Of a DNA stretch of 64,000 nucleotides, positions 22,429-34,654 are shown one piece after another. The DNA is taken from contig CM040087.1 in NCBI GenBank assembly GCA_022496805.1, forward strand, positions 30,218,253-30,282,252. The letters run 5' to 3'. The notes below the pieces were generated by a model. That model was not told where the DNA came from and did not search any database. It was given only the letters and a program-made list of their open reading frames with translations. Numbering within the stretch: position 1 is the stretch's first letter; each line of letters opens with the position of its first letter. The position numbers were made by a program, and so were the translations under genes. The DNA is from Pohlia nutans (lineage: Eukaryota > Streptophyta > Bryopsida > Bryales > Mniaceae).

Positions 22429-25269
22429 TTAAGTAGAATTATACAAAGCCAAACTTTGGTTAATGACTTCGATCTGAGGTGATGGAATTTTGATCATGCA
22501 CTCGATAGTACCTCGTTTGATCCTAGACTTCCATGCTGTCATCAAAGCATTTGTTTCTTCCCAAAGTGGAGGTTCGGTATCATCAACCTTCCAACGCAAA
22601 CCTCTCGAGGTGTCCCATCCAGTGTAGTAGTCTTGGACATTTTGATCCCTTGATGTTGGACGAAAGTACTGAATGAGGACACAGTTTGGTCTTTCTGGGT
22701 TACAGTTAGGATCAGGCAACGCCCTCGCAATCCAAACTGGCCGAGTGTCACCATCTGCTGGTCGGATTGCAACGAAGTAACCTTCGTAAAGGTCTCGACC
22801 CACCCTGAATGATGGCAATGGACGACCCCGCATCTGCCCGACGTAAATGTCATCCTCTGCAAACTCTTCCCGAATGTCACCGTCTTCTGCGTATTGATCC
22901 TCCACAATCGCTTCAACCCGAGATGTAGGCCAGAAGCCGTCTTTCAAGACATTGGACGGTTGCAGAGGCTCTTGAAGCGCTACTTTCACAGCCCGCCAAT
23001 AATGAATCAAGTGCTCATAGCGTCTTCTGAATTCCCCAGTGAGGTCCTCATTGCACAAATTCTCCCAGTATTTGATAAATCCAGATATACCTTTGGAGAT
23101 GTCTTCCACGTTCCTCATCGGACGCTGCTCAACAAGAATTGGAACTCCGCGGGGCCACAAACTCCTACCTTCGGAATCCTCCTTCCACAATTTGATCCCT
23201 CCACCTTCTTTGGGCAACCAGTCTACGTCCGTGCAGAAAATCTTGTACTTCATCAGTGGACAACCAGTAGAGTCAAGGTAGAACTTGAACTGTTGTGCCT
23301 TGGTGTGCCCTACGAGTGCTTCATCTCCCTCCAGAATACTGCCTTCGATGAATCCTTTGAAATCGGGCACTTCTTCGACAAGGTGTGGGATAGTGGAGAT
23401 AGATTCCACGTCCATGAAGGACTTCATGAGCAAAGGAATCGTAGGAAAGTTTTCCTTCCGCAACAACCTGCTCCACCTTCCAAACAACGCATCGATGTCG
23501 TCGTGGGTGTGACCCACCAGCATAAAATTAACATAAACTTCACGAAATATTTTTTTTGCAATTAGAAGAGACCAAAAACAAAAAACATATCTATTCTTGT
23601 TGTCCCCGGTAGCATTGTCCATGTGCACATGGAGAACGGGCGGCAAAGGAGTCGCTAGAGGAGAGGTTCCAGTGGTAGGACGCAACGATGGTTCACAAGT
23701 CTCTGCCCCCTTAAGCACAGCATCAAACAATGGAGATGACCTTGACCCCACAAACAATTCCCCAGATGCAAACTTAGGAGGCAACTCTAGATCCCGCAAC
23801 AACTTGGCCATTGAGCCGATAGTGTAATTGGAATCGTGCGAGAATAGGTCCAGGTCGTAATGCTCATAGCGCACATCGCCGTGACCATGTGCAAGCATAC
23901 CAGTAACGGAAACGGGCAACTTCACAAGGCCATCAATCTCTTTGCTCTTGTGGGAGAAAACCGGAGAAGCTGTTTTCGCGTGGTCCATCTTGTCGTGCAT
24001 GATCGTGAGACACTCGTGGGGGAAGTCTCTAGATCGGGTGCGGTTGGCGTAATAGTATTCTCGGTGCGCACGTGCAAGGGCCAGATGCTTATCTAACCTC
24101 TTAGCCCAAAGCAATGCTTGTTGGGATCCAGCTATAGATCCCCTCCGAAGAGAATGATATTTGTCGCACGTTGCGCACCGAGCGAAATTGTCACCTGGTT
24201 TCTTTGCATCAAACTCACTGAAGGTGGATGCCCTGATCTTGCTCAAGTTTGAAGGCGAGACATCCTTCAACCCAAACGCTGCATTCACCCTGTTCAATTC
24301 GGGAATGGTGTCTTTCCACTGAAAGGTTGCCGGCAGAATCATGGAAACAACCTTCTCCCCGGATTTGAGCGTCCTCGTGCGGTGGGGCATGTGGTCCGCA
24401 GATTTCTCTAGAATACATCGCAGCGTGGCGGTGGCTTGAACGGTGTGATTACGAGGCTTCCGGATTCCCGAATTTCCATGAGGATGTGCTTGCCGCCCCT
24501 GTACCGCGTATGATTGATAACGGTAGAATGTTGCTTCGGGGACACCTGCAATATGCATCCATGCTCGCACGCAAACATCAATACCTTCGATAGTCACAAC
24601 CCTCCGGTTTTGAGAATCACGGTGAATCTGCCTGTGGATGTCCATCTTCATGTGGAATCTGAACTGGAAAGAGGTGCTTTGATACATACGTTCGCGGAAG
24701 GCACGAATCTTATCCCTCGGAAAGGGTTGAACGCAATTCTTGCAGGAACAAACTTTGCTGGAGACGGAGTTGATAGAGTCTTGAGTGAGGAGTTGCTGCG
24801 ATTTGATGGAAGTCTCCCGCGGCGGATTCCTCACTGTACTAGTATATCTCGACAACCTAGCAGAAGAGGGTTGCGTGAGACTAGCTTGGTGACGGTTGTA
24901 GTTGTCGCGAAGTTCATGATCATGGAGGCTAGCTCCATTGATATGAACAAGCCCAATCGGCCAAGCCCGCAACGAGTACCTCCACTCGCAGGGGATGTCA
25001 ACCTCGGAGTGACTACGGACTATGTGAACAGCAACGTGAGTGTCTCCAAGTGGTCCGTTCGCACCGAGGACAAGATCTGAGCTGACGCTATGACAAGTTC
25101 CGTCCCCAACATGCAAGCCGTCGTCATTGAATAGAGCTACATGCTGAGTATTCCACTGACGCCGTGGAATGCCTTCACAATCCGGAACCTCCACGACGAG
25201 CGTGTGCTGTGCCTCAGCTTCGTCGTCCGAGGAGTCGATTCCAGCATTGGACATGCAAGCAGGGTCCAT
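22429..25269 (-). CDS. DUF7869-like protein, probable RNase H-fold transposase, intact (946 aa)
   Basis: One uninterrupted 946-codon frame from ATG to stop. Cys174, Cys176 and Cys179 (CSCKNC) and Cys365/Cys368 (CATC) look like metal sites. A probable DNA-binding region at about 185-260 includes VCVRAWMHIAGV. Three Asp-bearing motifs follow in RNase H-like order: IMHDKMDHAK (Asp426, Asp429), LHVHMDNATGDNKN (Asp551) and GHTHDDIDALFGRWS (Asp590, 591, 593). The HMDN and GHTHDDID patterns are characteristic of the DUF7869 family as I know it. That these Asp form a DDE/D catalytic site is inference. The C-terminus (FRVGRDLYEGYFVAIRP) looks like a small beta domain. A broken paralogue is at 42130-45143. 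The 5' side faces a palindrome array (25490-26468) and, beyond it, the divergent ParB-methylase gene. Confidence 0.85.
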   Translation of the reverse strand: MDPACMSNAGIDSSDDEAEAQHTLVVEVPDCEGIPRRQWNTQHVALFNDDGLHVGDGTCHSVSSDLVLGANGPLGDTHVAVHIVRSHSEVDIPCEWRYSLRAWPIGLVHINGASLHDHELRDNYNRHQASLTQPSSARLSRYTSTVRNPPRETSIKSQQLLTQDSINSVSSKVCSCKNCVQPFPRDKIRAFRERMYQSTSFQFRFHMKMDIHRQIHRDSQNRRVVTIEGIDVCVRAWMHIAGVPEATFYRYQSYAVQGRQAHPHGNSGIRKPRNHTVQATATLRCILEKSADHMPHRTRTLKSGEKVVSMILPATFQWKDTIPELNRVNAAFGLKDVSPSNLSKIRASTFSEFDAKKPGDNFARCATCDKYHSLRRGSIAGSQQALLWAKRLDKHLALARAHREYYYANRTRSRDFPHECLTIMHDKMDHAKTASPVFSHKSKEIDGLVKLPVSVTGMLAHGHGDVRYEHYDLDLFSHDSNYTIGSMAKLLRDLELPPKFASGELFVGSRSSPLFDAVLKGAETCEPSLRPTTGTSPLATPLPPVLHVHMDNATGDNKNRYVFCFWSLLIAKKIFREVYVNFMLVGHTHDDIDALFGRWSRLLRKENFPTIPLLMKSFMDVESISTIPHLVEEVPDFKGFIEGSILEGDEALVGHTKAQQFKFYLDSTGCPLMKYKIFCTDVDWLPKEGGGIKLWKEDSEGRSLWPRGVPILVEQRPMRNVEDISKGISGFIKYWENLCNEDLTGEFRRRYEHLIHYWRAVKVALQEPLQPSNVLKDGFWPTSRVEAIVEDQYAEDGDIREEFAEDDIYVGQMRGRPLPSFRVGRDLYEGYFVAIRPADGDTRPVWIARALPDPNCNPERPNCVLIQYFRPTSRDQNVQDYYTGWDTSRGLRWKVDDTEPPLWEETNALMTAWKSRIKRGTIECMIKIPSPQIEVINQSLALYNST

Positions 25270-25489
25270 GGCACGAGTACAGGACCTGAAGGTACCTGAA
25301 GGATTGCAAGCCCGAAAGTTAGAGGATAGAACATTGGAGATGGCTCCCCATATTCTTGATTAGCTCGAGGCGAGCTGAATCTCAAGAAGGATTCGGGAGA
25401 TGTACAGACGGCACTGGAGGGATTCGAAAGCAAAAGGGTGGATCCTTTTGCAGTACCGAGCGGAAGGCTACGGTCATTTATCGGATATC

Positions 25490-26468
25490 GTTTAGGTCGA
25501 ATCGACCTTATCTGTAGTGACCAACTCTCCAGTAGGTCCGAAAGACCTAAACTGTATCCATCCAGAGCTGTAGAGACATAAATTCGATTATCATCTCAAC
25601 TTAGGTCGGATCGAGCTAACTTGATGTGATGATTTTCCTCATCCATCCAGTTATACGATTATTGTCAACGAGAGGTACATCAGCTGAGAGATATGACTAA
25701 CCACTGGGTTCTCAACAGAAGATAACTATCCGGGGTAGTTTAGGTCGAGTCGATCTCAAATGTGGATACAGATGACTCATGCAGAAGGTTATCACTCATA
25801 TGAGATTGAAGTGTCCTCTCAATTTAGGTCGCCTCGAGCTTAATGGAGTAGAACAGATGGAACGGGATACAATACATAATGTTTACTGAAAGAAAGGGCT
25901 CGATATACTTTAGATCGGTTCGACCTGAATTTGGATTATTAGATTTCTTGCCATCTACAGAGTTTAGCTCGACCCGACCTGAAGAAGCAACAAGAATCCA
26001 GGTGATCAAGTCTGGAGTACTTGACTTATTTAGGTCGAGTCGACCTAAACCCGACAATAAATATCGCACGAGTATCAGGCTACAGCATGGTAAAGTAGGT
26101 GCGACATAGGTCGAGTCGACCTAAACTGGAGGATCTCTCTATCTCCAGAACAAGGCTAGATGGAGGTACCGTTGGTGAAAATTAGGTCGAGCCGACCTAA
26201 ACAGTACAAGGATTAATGTAGGTAACGTTGGTGGCGATTAGGTCGACTCGACCTAAACTTCGTGATAACTCTCGCTGAAATACAAATCGAGATGATGGTA
26301 TCGTTGGTTCCAATTAGGTCGAGTCGACCTAAACAGGAAGATGAATATCGCTCCGGTACAAGGATTAATGTAGGTAACGTTGGTGCCAGTTAGATCGACT
26401 CGACCTAAATTGGTGGATGGCTCTCCCTCGCTTACGAGGCGAGATAATCAGGTCGAGTCGATCTAATA
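25490..26468. repeat. Palindrome array P1, upstream of the DUF7869 gene
   Basis: About 14 copies of the inverted repeat TTAGGTCG-N3-CGACCTAA, decayed on the gene side and near perfect at 26029, 26107, 26182, 26237, 26314 and 26390. The middle three bases vary (AGT, AGC, ACT and others) while the arms stay. Spacing of the better copies is about 76 or 57 bp, and text such as GATTAATGTAGGTAACGTTGG precedes several, so it behaves like an iteron array. It may be a binding array or a divergent regulatory region. Confidence 0.9.
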
Positions 26469-27040
26469 TGTTCCGTAATTTACGGCGACAATATCGGGAA
26501 TGTACATTCTGCATTTCGAATCGAAGCAACAGCAACTGCACTGTGGATTGCAAATGAAAACTACTCCAAATACAATTCTGGGAAAGAAGGCGCCGTCCGA
26601 ATGATTACAATAACATGACAGTATAACATGCAACTGAAAATGAAACCTATCTAAATCGTACGCGCTAACCCTAGAAATTGGAGTTCTGGATACGTAGTGA
26701 TCCCTTACCGGAATATGTCGTGGACACAGCGCCTCTTGACACGATTCTACAGCCTCAGCCCGCAACTACACGCACTCTCCGTAAAAGCCTAAGCAAAAGA
26801 AAATCCTCCCTTCAACCATCAGAGAGTACAAGAACCGGTGTGGCAGAGTGCGCGAACGGAGGAGCATGAGCACGAAATGAAACGAAAAAAGGAATATTTC
26901 AGTCGCACTTCAAGATTTATAGACAATATGGCGGGAACGATGTGGCGGGAAGAGGGAGGGAGAATTTGAACCGTCGTTTCTCATCCACTAAAAAATCGCA
27001 TCGTCCACGAAGTTCGGTGCACTTTACAACTGTGGAGGAA
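26469..27040 (-). other. Probable 5' leader or promoter region of the DUF7869 gene
   Basis: Balanced base composition between the P1 array and A/T-rich DNA, with a CTAGGGTTAGCG motif on the minus strand near 26665 of the kind common in leaders. Short open frames on both strands are not convincing. No splice path to the gene could be fixed. Confidence 0.35.
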
Positions 27041-29789
27041 GAAAGCTTACTGAAAATATTCGCGACAATAATAGATTTCTATACAATACTTGTATACTTC
27101 ATTCAAATATAGATTCCATCCCTATGTAACAAGAACATTGGAAACGGAAAATTCTTTTTTTTTTTTAAATTCTTTAAATGAAAAATGAGAAAAAAAAATA
27201 TGAAAAAAAAATTACGGCGTAAAAAAAAAAGAGCGGAAAATTCTATATTAAATTATAGATCATAAAAATAATATTTTTCAAAATGCACTTTGTTGGTTTT
27301 GTCGAAAGTACAAACGTAGTTGACAATAAAATAACCACCTCGGGGAGAAACCTTCCTGTTAATTTCATGTACGGTTTTAGGGTATTTAATCAAGTGCTAC
27401 GAAGTGATTTTGCATATTCTAGTATTCATAATTTAGTTATGGTATATTCTAAGAATATTCCTATAATATTCTCTAAGTTTTTTTAAAATACCCTATATTA
27501 CTTCTATAAATTTATAATATTTATCCGAAATGAAAAAGGACACCCAAGATTTGTTCTCATATACTAGTTATCAAAATTCTCGACATTCAATCCCCCGAGG
27601 TAACCAGTGAACATATCGGTAAACATTATCAGATACTTCTATTTATGACTAAGATTATTTTTGAATATTTATAAAATTGGAAGTTCACCATTTTGACTTC
27701 TAGATTCCATCCGTACAGTAGGATTTACTAATTTTATCACCGATATTTAATGGTAAATTTTGAAAGTTAAAATTAAAAATTCAGTCTACATTTGATCATT
27801 ACAAAATTTTAAGGACTCCGTTGAGTAGGACTTCTTTAGAATAATTGTAAAGTAGATATTTCAAAACATGGTCACTTCTAACAATTGTCGTGTTTGAAAA
27901 ATCTATGACATCATTTTTGCAAGTTCAGCATTGCACTACTATCAATCGAACTCTCAGACACTGGCGTAGAGAAGGATTTTAATTACTGAACATGATTTTC
28001 ATTTGAGATAAAAATTATAAATTTGCAAAAGTAATATAGGGTGTGATAAAACCAATTTACTTAGGAATATTACTGGAATTTATATGGAATATACGTAGAA
28101 TATACCCTAAACATACTACAGATAGTAGCATGTTCCAATTCTTTCCTATAGCCCCCTATTAAATACCCTTCGTACGTTCATATGTACCCATAATTTACAC
28201 TAACTAAGTGACTTCCCTGAGTGTATCTATGTATCTTTCACTGACTGTAGTATTAAGCCTGCAAAATAGTATGTCAAAATATAATCCACTTAAATACAAG
28301 TCAGGACGCATTCTAGTATTATAGTCAGTGAGTGAGTTCATGACAAATGATTCATTCGTTAATATCTACTTGAATGTCGTAAATAATGACTGAGCAGTCT
28401 TTTAAATATATACAAGCAATTAACAATACTAACTGTTCGAGGTATTTCCGTTAAAATTAAATTTACTGTGTTACTTCATTGTGTTATTGAGTTTAAAACC
28501 ATAATTTATCACAATAATTACAAAATAATGAAATATATTAAATAGATAAATGGAAAATTGAAAAAATAACATACGAGCATTTCGTGGATTAATTGCAACT
28601 AATTCACATTTAAATATATTTTAACAAGTTCAAACATATTTAATTTGTCAAATGCATGATTATTACATTCAAGTCATGCAAGTGTTTTATTACAGTATTT
28701 TTTACGTGTAAATAATATTCATGATCGCAAATTGTTCTACATTATGGGGCCTCAATCCTAAATGTCAAGAGATTGTGATCCAAAAGCATGATAAAAAGAA
28801 ATGCACAAGTTGTAAATAAATTTTAATACGCAAAAAGCATTAAATTACTCTACCCTAAACTATAACCGATGATTATTTGGACAAATTAATTATCAGAATG
28901 ATATGTTAAACTTCATTCGCTCATAACTTCTACGATTCACGTCCAAATATTAAATTTAAAATCATTTTAATCTCATCTCCATGCAGTCTACTTCGTGAAA
29001 CCAAAATTGTTAAAAGCATGACTAAATTGAAAATATTTAATATTTCATGACTTTCGAATGATACAGCTCTATATCAGCTAAATAATCTAGAAATTTCGTG
29101 AAAATTAAGACATTATTATTAGAATCACAAAGATTTAAATCACGAAGGTTTAGGATAAAATGATGCACAATCATATTATAAAACGTTTAAGGTAATATTT
29201 TAAAGCTTGTGTCAATGAAATCATCATGATTTTACATTTAATACATTGATTCAACGACTTTATTAGGATTCATTTCGAAATACTTACATTTAAATACATT
29301 ATTTCACGCCATAGACCCTCTCAATACTAGCTTTCCCAATATGTATGACACTCTTCAAATGATCAACAACGTGTATGTTACGGATGCATGAATTATCAGA
29401 AATCTTGATAAAACAGACTCTAAAATTATTCTTCAATGAAAGAATAAACTCATAAAATCAAGCATCTAATTTATTTTTTTAAATCACAACACCTACTAAC
29501 AGTACTACATTATAACCTGTCACATTCAACAAATTTCATCCAGACAATCTATTCTTATATAATTATATCTTAATATTCGTAATTGAATTACATAATAGTT
29601 TTTTATTATATGTTTCTATTTTTTAGAAAAACTATAAGTAATAACAATCTTAGATTTTATTATATGATTGAGTAATTAGAATCTAAAATTCAAAACGTAT
29701 AATTATTAACTTTTATTTATACATCAAGTTCCGAATATTCATGTTAGTTGAATTTTATAATACGTTGTTAGAGAACTACCCAAACCGGA
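27041..29789. other. A/T-rich stretch without genes
   Basis: No open frame of note on either strand and no recognised repeat beyond poly-A and poly-T runs near 27160-27230. Probably filler or old insertion DNA between the two divergent genes of unit 1. Confidence 0.6.
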
Positions 29790-29998
29790 CATAGGTGAGG
29801 GCATGAAGGGGCAACAAAATTTGGAATTAAGATTGAAGTTACGATTAAATGGTCCAAATTAAACTTTCTATTCAAAAATTAAACTCAATACAGCAACACC
29901 GACAATTGTGGATGGATGAAAAATAAAGAATACTTCAATTGGTTCAAGGTATTTCCGGTGTAAGACAGGTCTCTATAACCCCTAAACGTACCTACCCA
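29790..29998. repeat. Dispersed repeat D, copy 1
   Basis: Matches 32455-32660 in the same orientation (shared text includes ATTGAAGTTACGATT and TGTGGATGGATGAA) and ends in the same TATAACCCCTAAACRTACC motif that resembles the ends of MITE families A and B. A related AAGTTAACCCTTAAAGGTCC terminus is at about 30672. Confidence 0.75.
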
Positions 29999-31169
29999 TT
30001 GAACATAAGTTGATTCTAGCCTCAGAAATAGATATTAGCATGGCAAAGATTTATATGTAAGCATAAAATCTACCCAACAAATTAGACATATTTGTAGTCG
30101 GAGGCCTCTCCAATATTATCAACAAGTTCCCATCACAAGTCAAAGATTTATTGTGATTGGACGATAATTTAATAAACTTTCTAAGGTGACTTGCATAAAG
30201 ACAATCTCAGGTTGTAAAAGACAGTTATAAAGCTAGAAATCTGTTTGAGATCCAGTTTCTGAACGCGGGGACGTTCAGGAAATATTGTAAAAATTATAAT
30301 AAGTATGTAACAGAAATTATGTGAACATCATGAAATACATATACCTGTTATAGATTTTTGTATATATATATACATACACACTCACACACACAGATATGTA
30401 TATATATATATATATATACATACATATACATATACGGTCTATAAGATTTCGCTGCGCGTAGTCCTTGTTGCCCGGAATGTAGGATGTGCTAAAACACGAA
30501 CGAAAATGACAGTTGCTAGTCTATGACATTCTTGAGTAAGAGCTCATGTAAGAGACCAAATTTCACCCATAAAGGTCCAGAAGCCCGTTCCAACCAGTCT
30601 TACACAACAATATTCCATTGTATTTGACATGATTCATTCTATACCTCCCCATGGGTTTAAGATAAAAAGTGAAGTTAACCCTTAAAGGTCCAGATTCGCC
30701 ATTTAGGCCAGTATTATATGGCCGTAGTTCATTGTATTTGAAATGGATCTACACCTCTTATGAGTTTCATATGAAAAGCAAAGTTAAAATTCATGTCTAC
30801 ATGATCTTAAAAACTTTTGGGATCTCAATTTGGAACTTTTTACTACAACAAATGTTACATATACGGCAACGTATATAATATGCCCTAAATCCTTTAAGTG
30901 TAAAAATGCAGGTCCACATGATTATAATGACCTACTGTAGTACCGTAGCAAGTGCATCCTAAAATGATACTAAAAATAAAAAAAGTAAAAATTAGAAAGT
31001 TATGAAGACAGAAAAACGAAAATAGAATAAATTAGTTTCTAAAATATTTTGTTATTTCTAAACTATTTAGGTCATTTTTACTGTTTTTTAGGTAAAAAAC
31101 AAAAATAGTGAAATTCATTTTTTTAGAAGCGAACCTTATTTTTTAGGACCATTCTCTTAAACCACATGC
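29999..31169. other. A/T-rich stretch with TA microsatellite and a small hairpin
   Basis: A TA/CATA microsatellite spans about 30358-30438. CTGAACG and CGTTCAG around a 6-base loop form a hairpin near 30256-30275. No gene is seen. Confidence 0.55.
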
Positions 31170-31355
31170 GTATACATATATATATGTACATATACCTATA
31201 TATATTTATAAAATAAATATGTATATATATATATATATGTATATAATCGTATATATATGTATATGTTCATATACATATGTATATACATGTATATATACAT
31301 ATATACATATATATAATTATGTATATATACATCTATATACATGTATATATATACG
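31170..31355. repeat. TATACA/TATATG microsatellite
   Basis: Long run of TATATACATATATG-like sequence. The Tyr/Ile-rich open frames on both strands are translations of it. Confidence 0.9.
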
Positions 31356-31640
31356 GGGCTCCCAGCCCGTAGCCCTGCTCGTAGCCCTGCTCGGCCTGCT
31401 GGGGGGGAGTCGTCTCTCCCGCGGCTAGGATTTGGGGCACAGATTGAGAATTCCACGTTTGTTTTGTCGCTACTTGTGTGTTATTGTCGCTGCTCGTTTG
31501 TTGCTCGCTGTGTTCATGTTCCTCTCCGTTTCGCTCCGTTTAGGGTTCAAGTTTAGTGTCTGTTTATCTCCGTTTTGAACAAATTGTGTTTGTGTTCACT
31601 CGCAGTGTTTGTGTTTGTGTCTCCTTCCGTTACTGGTAAC
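31356..31640 (+). promoter_or_regulatory. G/C-rich, then pyrimidine-rich stretch resembling a promoter and leader
   Basis: CCCGTAGCCCTGCTCG-type repeats are followed by TTTGTTTTGTCGCTACTTG and CGTTTAGGGTTC, the same style as 33020-33640. It may be a duplicated or older copy of the ParB-gene promoter. No gene follows directly; 31641-32305 holds nothing I recognise. Confidence 0.35.
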
Positions 31641-32305
31641 ATAAATAACTTTATTATGTATTTTGTCAAAATCAACAAAAATAAATTTTAGAAAAAGCCA
31701 AACATAAAGTCGAAAAAAAACAAACTGGGTACTATTCCGGCCCTAAGGCGCTTAACTTCAGGATTCTGATGGAATGTGGTGTAAGGTGGTTACCCCATTT
31801 GCAATTGGCTCCTTTTACTAACAGGTATGGGCATTATCCACAATGAATGCTCCGACGGTGTTGGTTGTAGCATGAGTTAGAGTTGGTAATGGGTTCTCTC
31901 TTGTTGGTTTTAGTATGTGTAAGTGTGGTTATGGATTCGTTGTTGTTGGTTCAAGCATCTTTAGTGTGTGCAGTACAAATCTTCTTTTATTAGACAGAAA
32001 GAGGTGTACCTATATGACGTCAATGGGATGTGTCATACTTCAACTTTGAAAATTTGTAACTAATTCATTCTTCATCCAAAAATTATGTTTCAACTTGTGC
32101 TGGAATCTAATTCTTCTTGTCCATCTCTAAAAAAATTTAACACTAAATAATTTCAATGCCTCATATCCGTATTTCTTATTCAATTGGGAATGGGGTAAGC
32201 ACCTTAGTAGCCTTCAGTTGGCAAGACCGCATCACGGCTGTCAGGGGAGTTCAAGAGATTTTAACCGGGAGTCTCAGTCTCGGGAGTATGAGTCCCGTAC
32301 AAATA

Positions 32306-32416
32306 TATATATACATATATACATATATACATATATACCCGTATATATCCGTATACAGTATATATATACAGTATATAAAGTATATACAATATATACAGTA
32401 TATACCCGTATATAAC
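32306..32416. repeat. TATACATA/TATACAGTA/TATACCCG microsatellite
   Basis: Degenerate 6-10 base units. Short Tyr/Ile-rich frames here are not genes. Confidence 0.9.
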
Positions 32417-32454
32417 ATTTTATAATACATCTTTGGATAACTGCCCAAACTGGA

Positions 32455-32660
32455 CATATGTGAGGGCATTTAGGGATTACAAAATTTAGGGTTAAAGATT
32501 GAAGTTACGATTGGTCCAAAATAAACCTTCTATTCTAAAATTAAACTCAATACATCAACATAGACAGTTGTGGATGGATGAATAATAAAGAATACTTCAA
32601 TAGGTTACAAAATTTACGGTGTAAGACAAATCTTTATAACCCCTAAACATACCAATTATC
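32455..32660. repeat. Dispersed repeat D, copy 2
   Basis: Same sequence as 29790-29998 with substitutions and small indels, ending in TATAACCCCTAAACATACC. Confidence 0.75.
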
Positions 32661-32829
32661 AAATCGGGTAGCCCTTTGATTTTACTAGCACCTACACGCT
32701 TTCCTTTGTTTTTTGTCTACAATTTCTGTTGACTTCATTTTCGTTGATTTCGACAAAATACTTGATAAATTTATTTATTTTTTCGGCATCTTTGGGGGAA
32801 TTATTTTGTGCCAACACTGCCTTCTTGGT

Positions 32830-33140
32830 ACAGTATATACCATGTACCTTGTACGATGTACCATGTAACTTATAGCATGTAACCTATACTATATACCATG
32901 AACCTGGTATAGTGTAACATGGTATTATAGTGTACCATGTATCATGCGCGTGCACAATGTAAATGTGTACCATGTACCTTGTACATTGTATCATGTACGA
33001 TATAACCGTATAGCCTTGCCCGTATAATGCTTGTGGCCGTGCCCATACCCGTTTTGTGGCCCTGCCCGTGCCTATACCCGTTTTGGTTCATGTACCCGTG
33101 CCCGTACCCGTGCCCGTGCCCGAGACCCTGTGCCCGTGCT
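32830..33140. repeat. TACCATGTA and CCCGTGC simple-repeat arrays
   Basis: Degenerate TACCATGTA/CTTGTA units to about 33000, then GCCCGTGCCCGTACCCGT-type units to 33140. The CCCGT array stands directly before the probable leader of the ParB-methylase gene, as a CCCGTC array does in unit 2. Confidence 0.75.
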
Positions 33141-33639
33141 GTGTGCAGACGGGTTAGGGTTTGCGCTCCTCTCTCTCGCCATTCTCTCTCTGTGTCTCTC
33201 TCTGTGTTGCTCCTGTCGTCGCCCCCGCTTGCTTCCGCTCTCTTTTGTTTTCTCGCTCTCCTTGTTGTCGCTTGCTAGTTTGTGTTTCTCTCTTGTGCGC
33301 TAGCCAGATTTCTTGTGGTTTTGTGATTCTCTGTCTTGTTTCTCTTGTAACCGTGTATATCATTCGTGTTTCTTTCCTCAGAAGTAGATATTGTGGGGTT
33401 TTAATTGTCGTTATTGTGCTACCATAGTTTGCCTGTTGTTGCCAGTTCTTGTGTATTCTTGGATTAGGGTTTGTGTGGAGGTATTTGCAGCGTCCGTTGT
33501 TTAGGATTCTAGGGTTTGTTCAAGGTCCAAAGTTTGGTGACAGTGGAGGACGTTGGTGACGCAAGTTGGTGACGCAAGTTGGTGACGTGGAGGCTGCAGC
33601 GATTTTAGCGGTGACGGTGGAGGGATTCAGAGGCATCAG
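33141..33639 (+). promoter_or_regulatory. Probable promoter and first non-coding exon of the ParB-methylase gene
   Basis: A GGGTTAGGGTTTGCG motif is followed by a long CT-rich leader and a GTGACGCAAGTTG repeat, ending at a good donor (CATCAG|GTAATTC) at 33639. The next convincing coding ATG is at 35749, right after an acceptor. The interval 33640-34390 contains no gene. Confidence 0.45.
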
Positions 33640-34390
33640 GTAATTCTCAACTCGTTTCATATCTTTTGTTTTTTTAGGTAATTGAGGAACCACTGTGGTG
33701 GTGCATGGCCGTTCTTAGTTGATGCAGTGATTTGTCCAGGTTTGGGTGGTAACGAACGAGACACCAACGTGCTTAGGGTTTAGGGTGATTTTGATAGTAC
33801 TTAATAATTTTACAGGGAAAGGAACCCGGAATTAAGTCAGAGGTTTCTTTCTGGTGTTCTGCAGTAATAGAAGTCCGAACCAAAACAAGCCTTAAAAAAA
33901 ACCCAACCAAAAAGCTGTCTAAAATTCAAATTGCAATAGACTGCAAGATTGAGAGCTTTTTCTTGATTCCAGGGGTAGTGCATAAATGTAGGTTTGCAGT
34001 CCTGTACTATACCGTCTCGAAGTGCAGTCATTTTTCCTGACCTTGTAGCTAGAAGCTGCACAATTGTGCCCTATCAAAAAATGGATGCATTGGTGATACA
34101 GATTTCTGTGAAATACAGTGTTTTGGTGTCTTGGTGTCTTAGTGTCTTGGTGATACAAATATATTTCTGTATTAGTCATAATTCATATTTTGGGTTTTAG
34201 GTAGTTGAGCAGCAGGCTGTAAGATTGTAGTTTTATGCAAACTTTGAATGTATCACAAGCTTTTGGTTCAACTTTGAATGTATCACAAGCTTTTGAATTC
34301 CAAATAAATTTCATGTGTGCTATGGAAGTTCAGTTCTTTGATAAGTGTATTGTTTGGAATGTTCAGATTCAACGAATTGGCCATCAAGAG

Positions 34391-34554
34391 CACTTATCGC
34401 TATATTCGTTTAGTTGGAACTATTCCATTGTATTGGGATTTTTTTGAAATCTACAACTTGCATAGATTTAGTGGCAAGTATCTATGCCAGTTGTAGATTT
34501 CAAAAAGTCCCAATATGGTGGAATAGTCCCAACTAAACGAATATAGCGATACTT
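34391..34554. mobile_element. Foldback MITE, copy 1 (about 164 bp)
   Basis: The left arm (34391-34470) and right arm (34480-34554) are reverse complements over about 75 bases with few mismatches, including CGTTTAGTTGG and TTGAAATCTACAA. Short loop, no genes. Same family as 48802-48953. Confidence 0.85.
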
Positions 34555-34654
34555 GTTTGTAGAGTGTGAGCTTCATACTCCAGGAGATTAGGTACGTGCT
34601 TTATGACATACAAGAGCTCTGAATCAAACAAGAGCTCTGAATCTGTCAATGTTG

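Noticed and set aside
25490..26468. CRISPR-like array (regularly spaced palindromic repeats)
   Set aside because: The spacers are similar to one another, repeats are short palindromes with variable centres, there are no cas genes, and the host is eukaryotic.
31196..32469. Tyr/Ile-rich small proteins
   Set aside because: They are translations of TATACATA microsatellites.
33027..33427. Cys/Pro/Ser-rich small secreted proteins
   Set aside because: They translate a CCCGTG array and a CT-rich leader; all three frames are open because of the low complexity.
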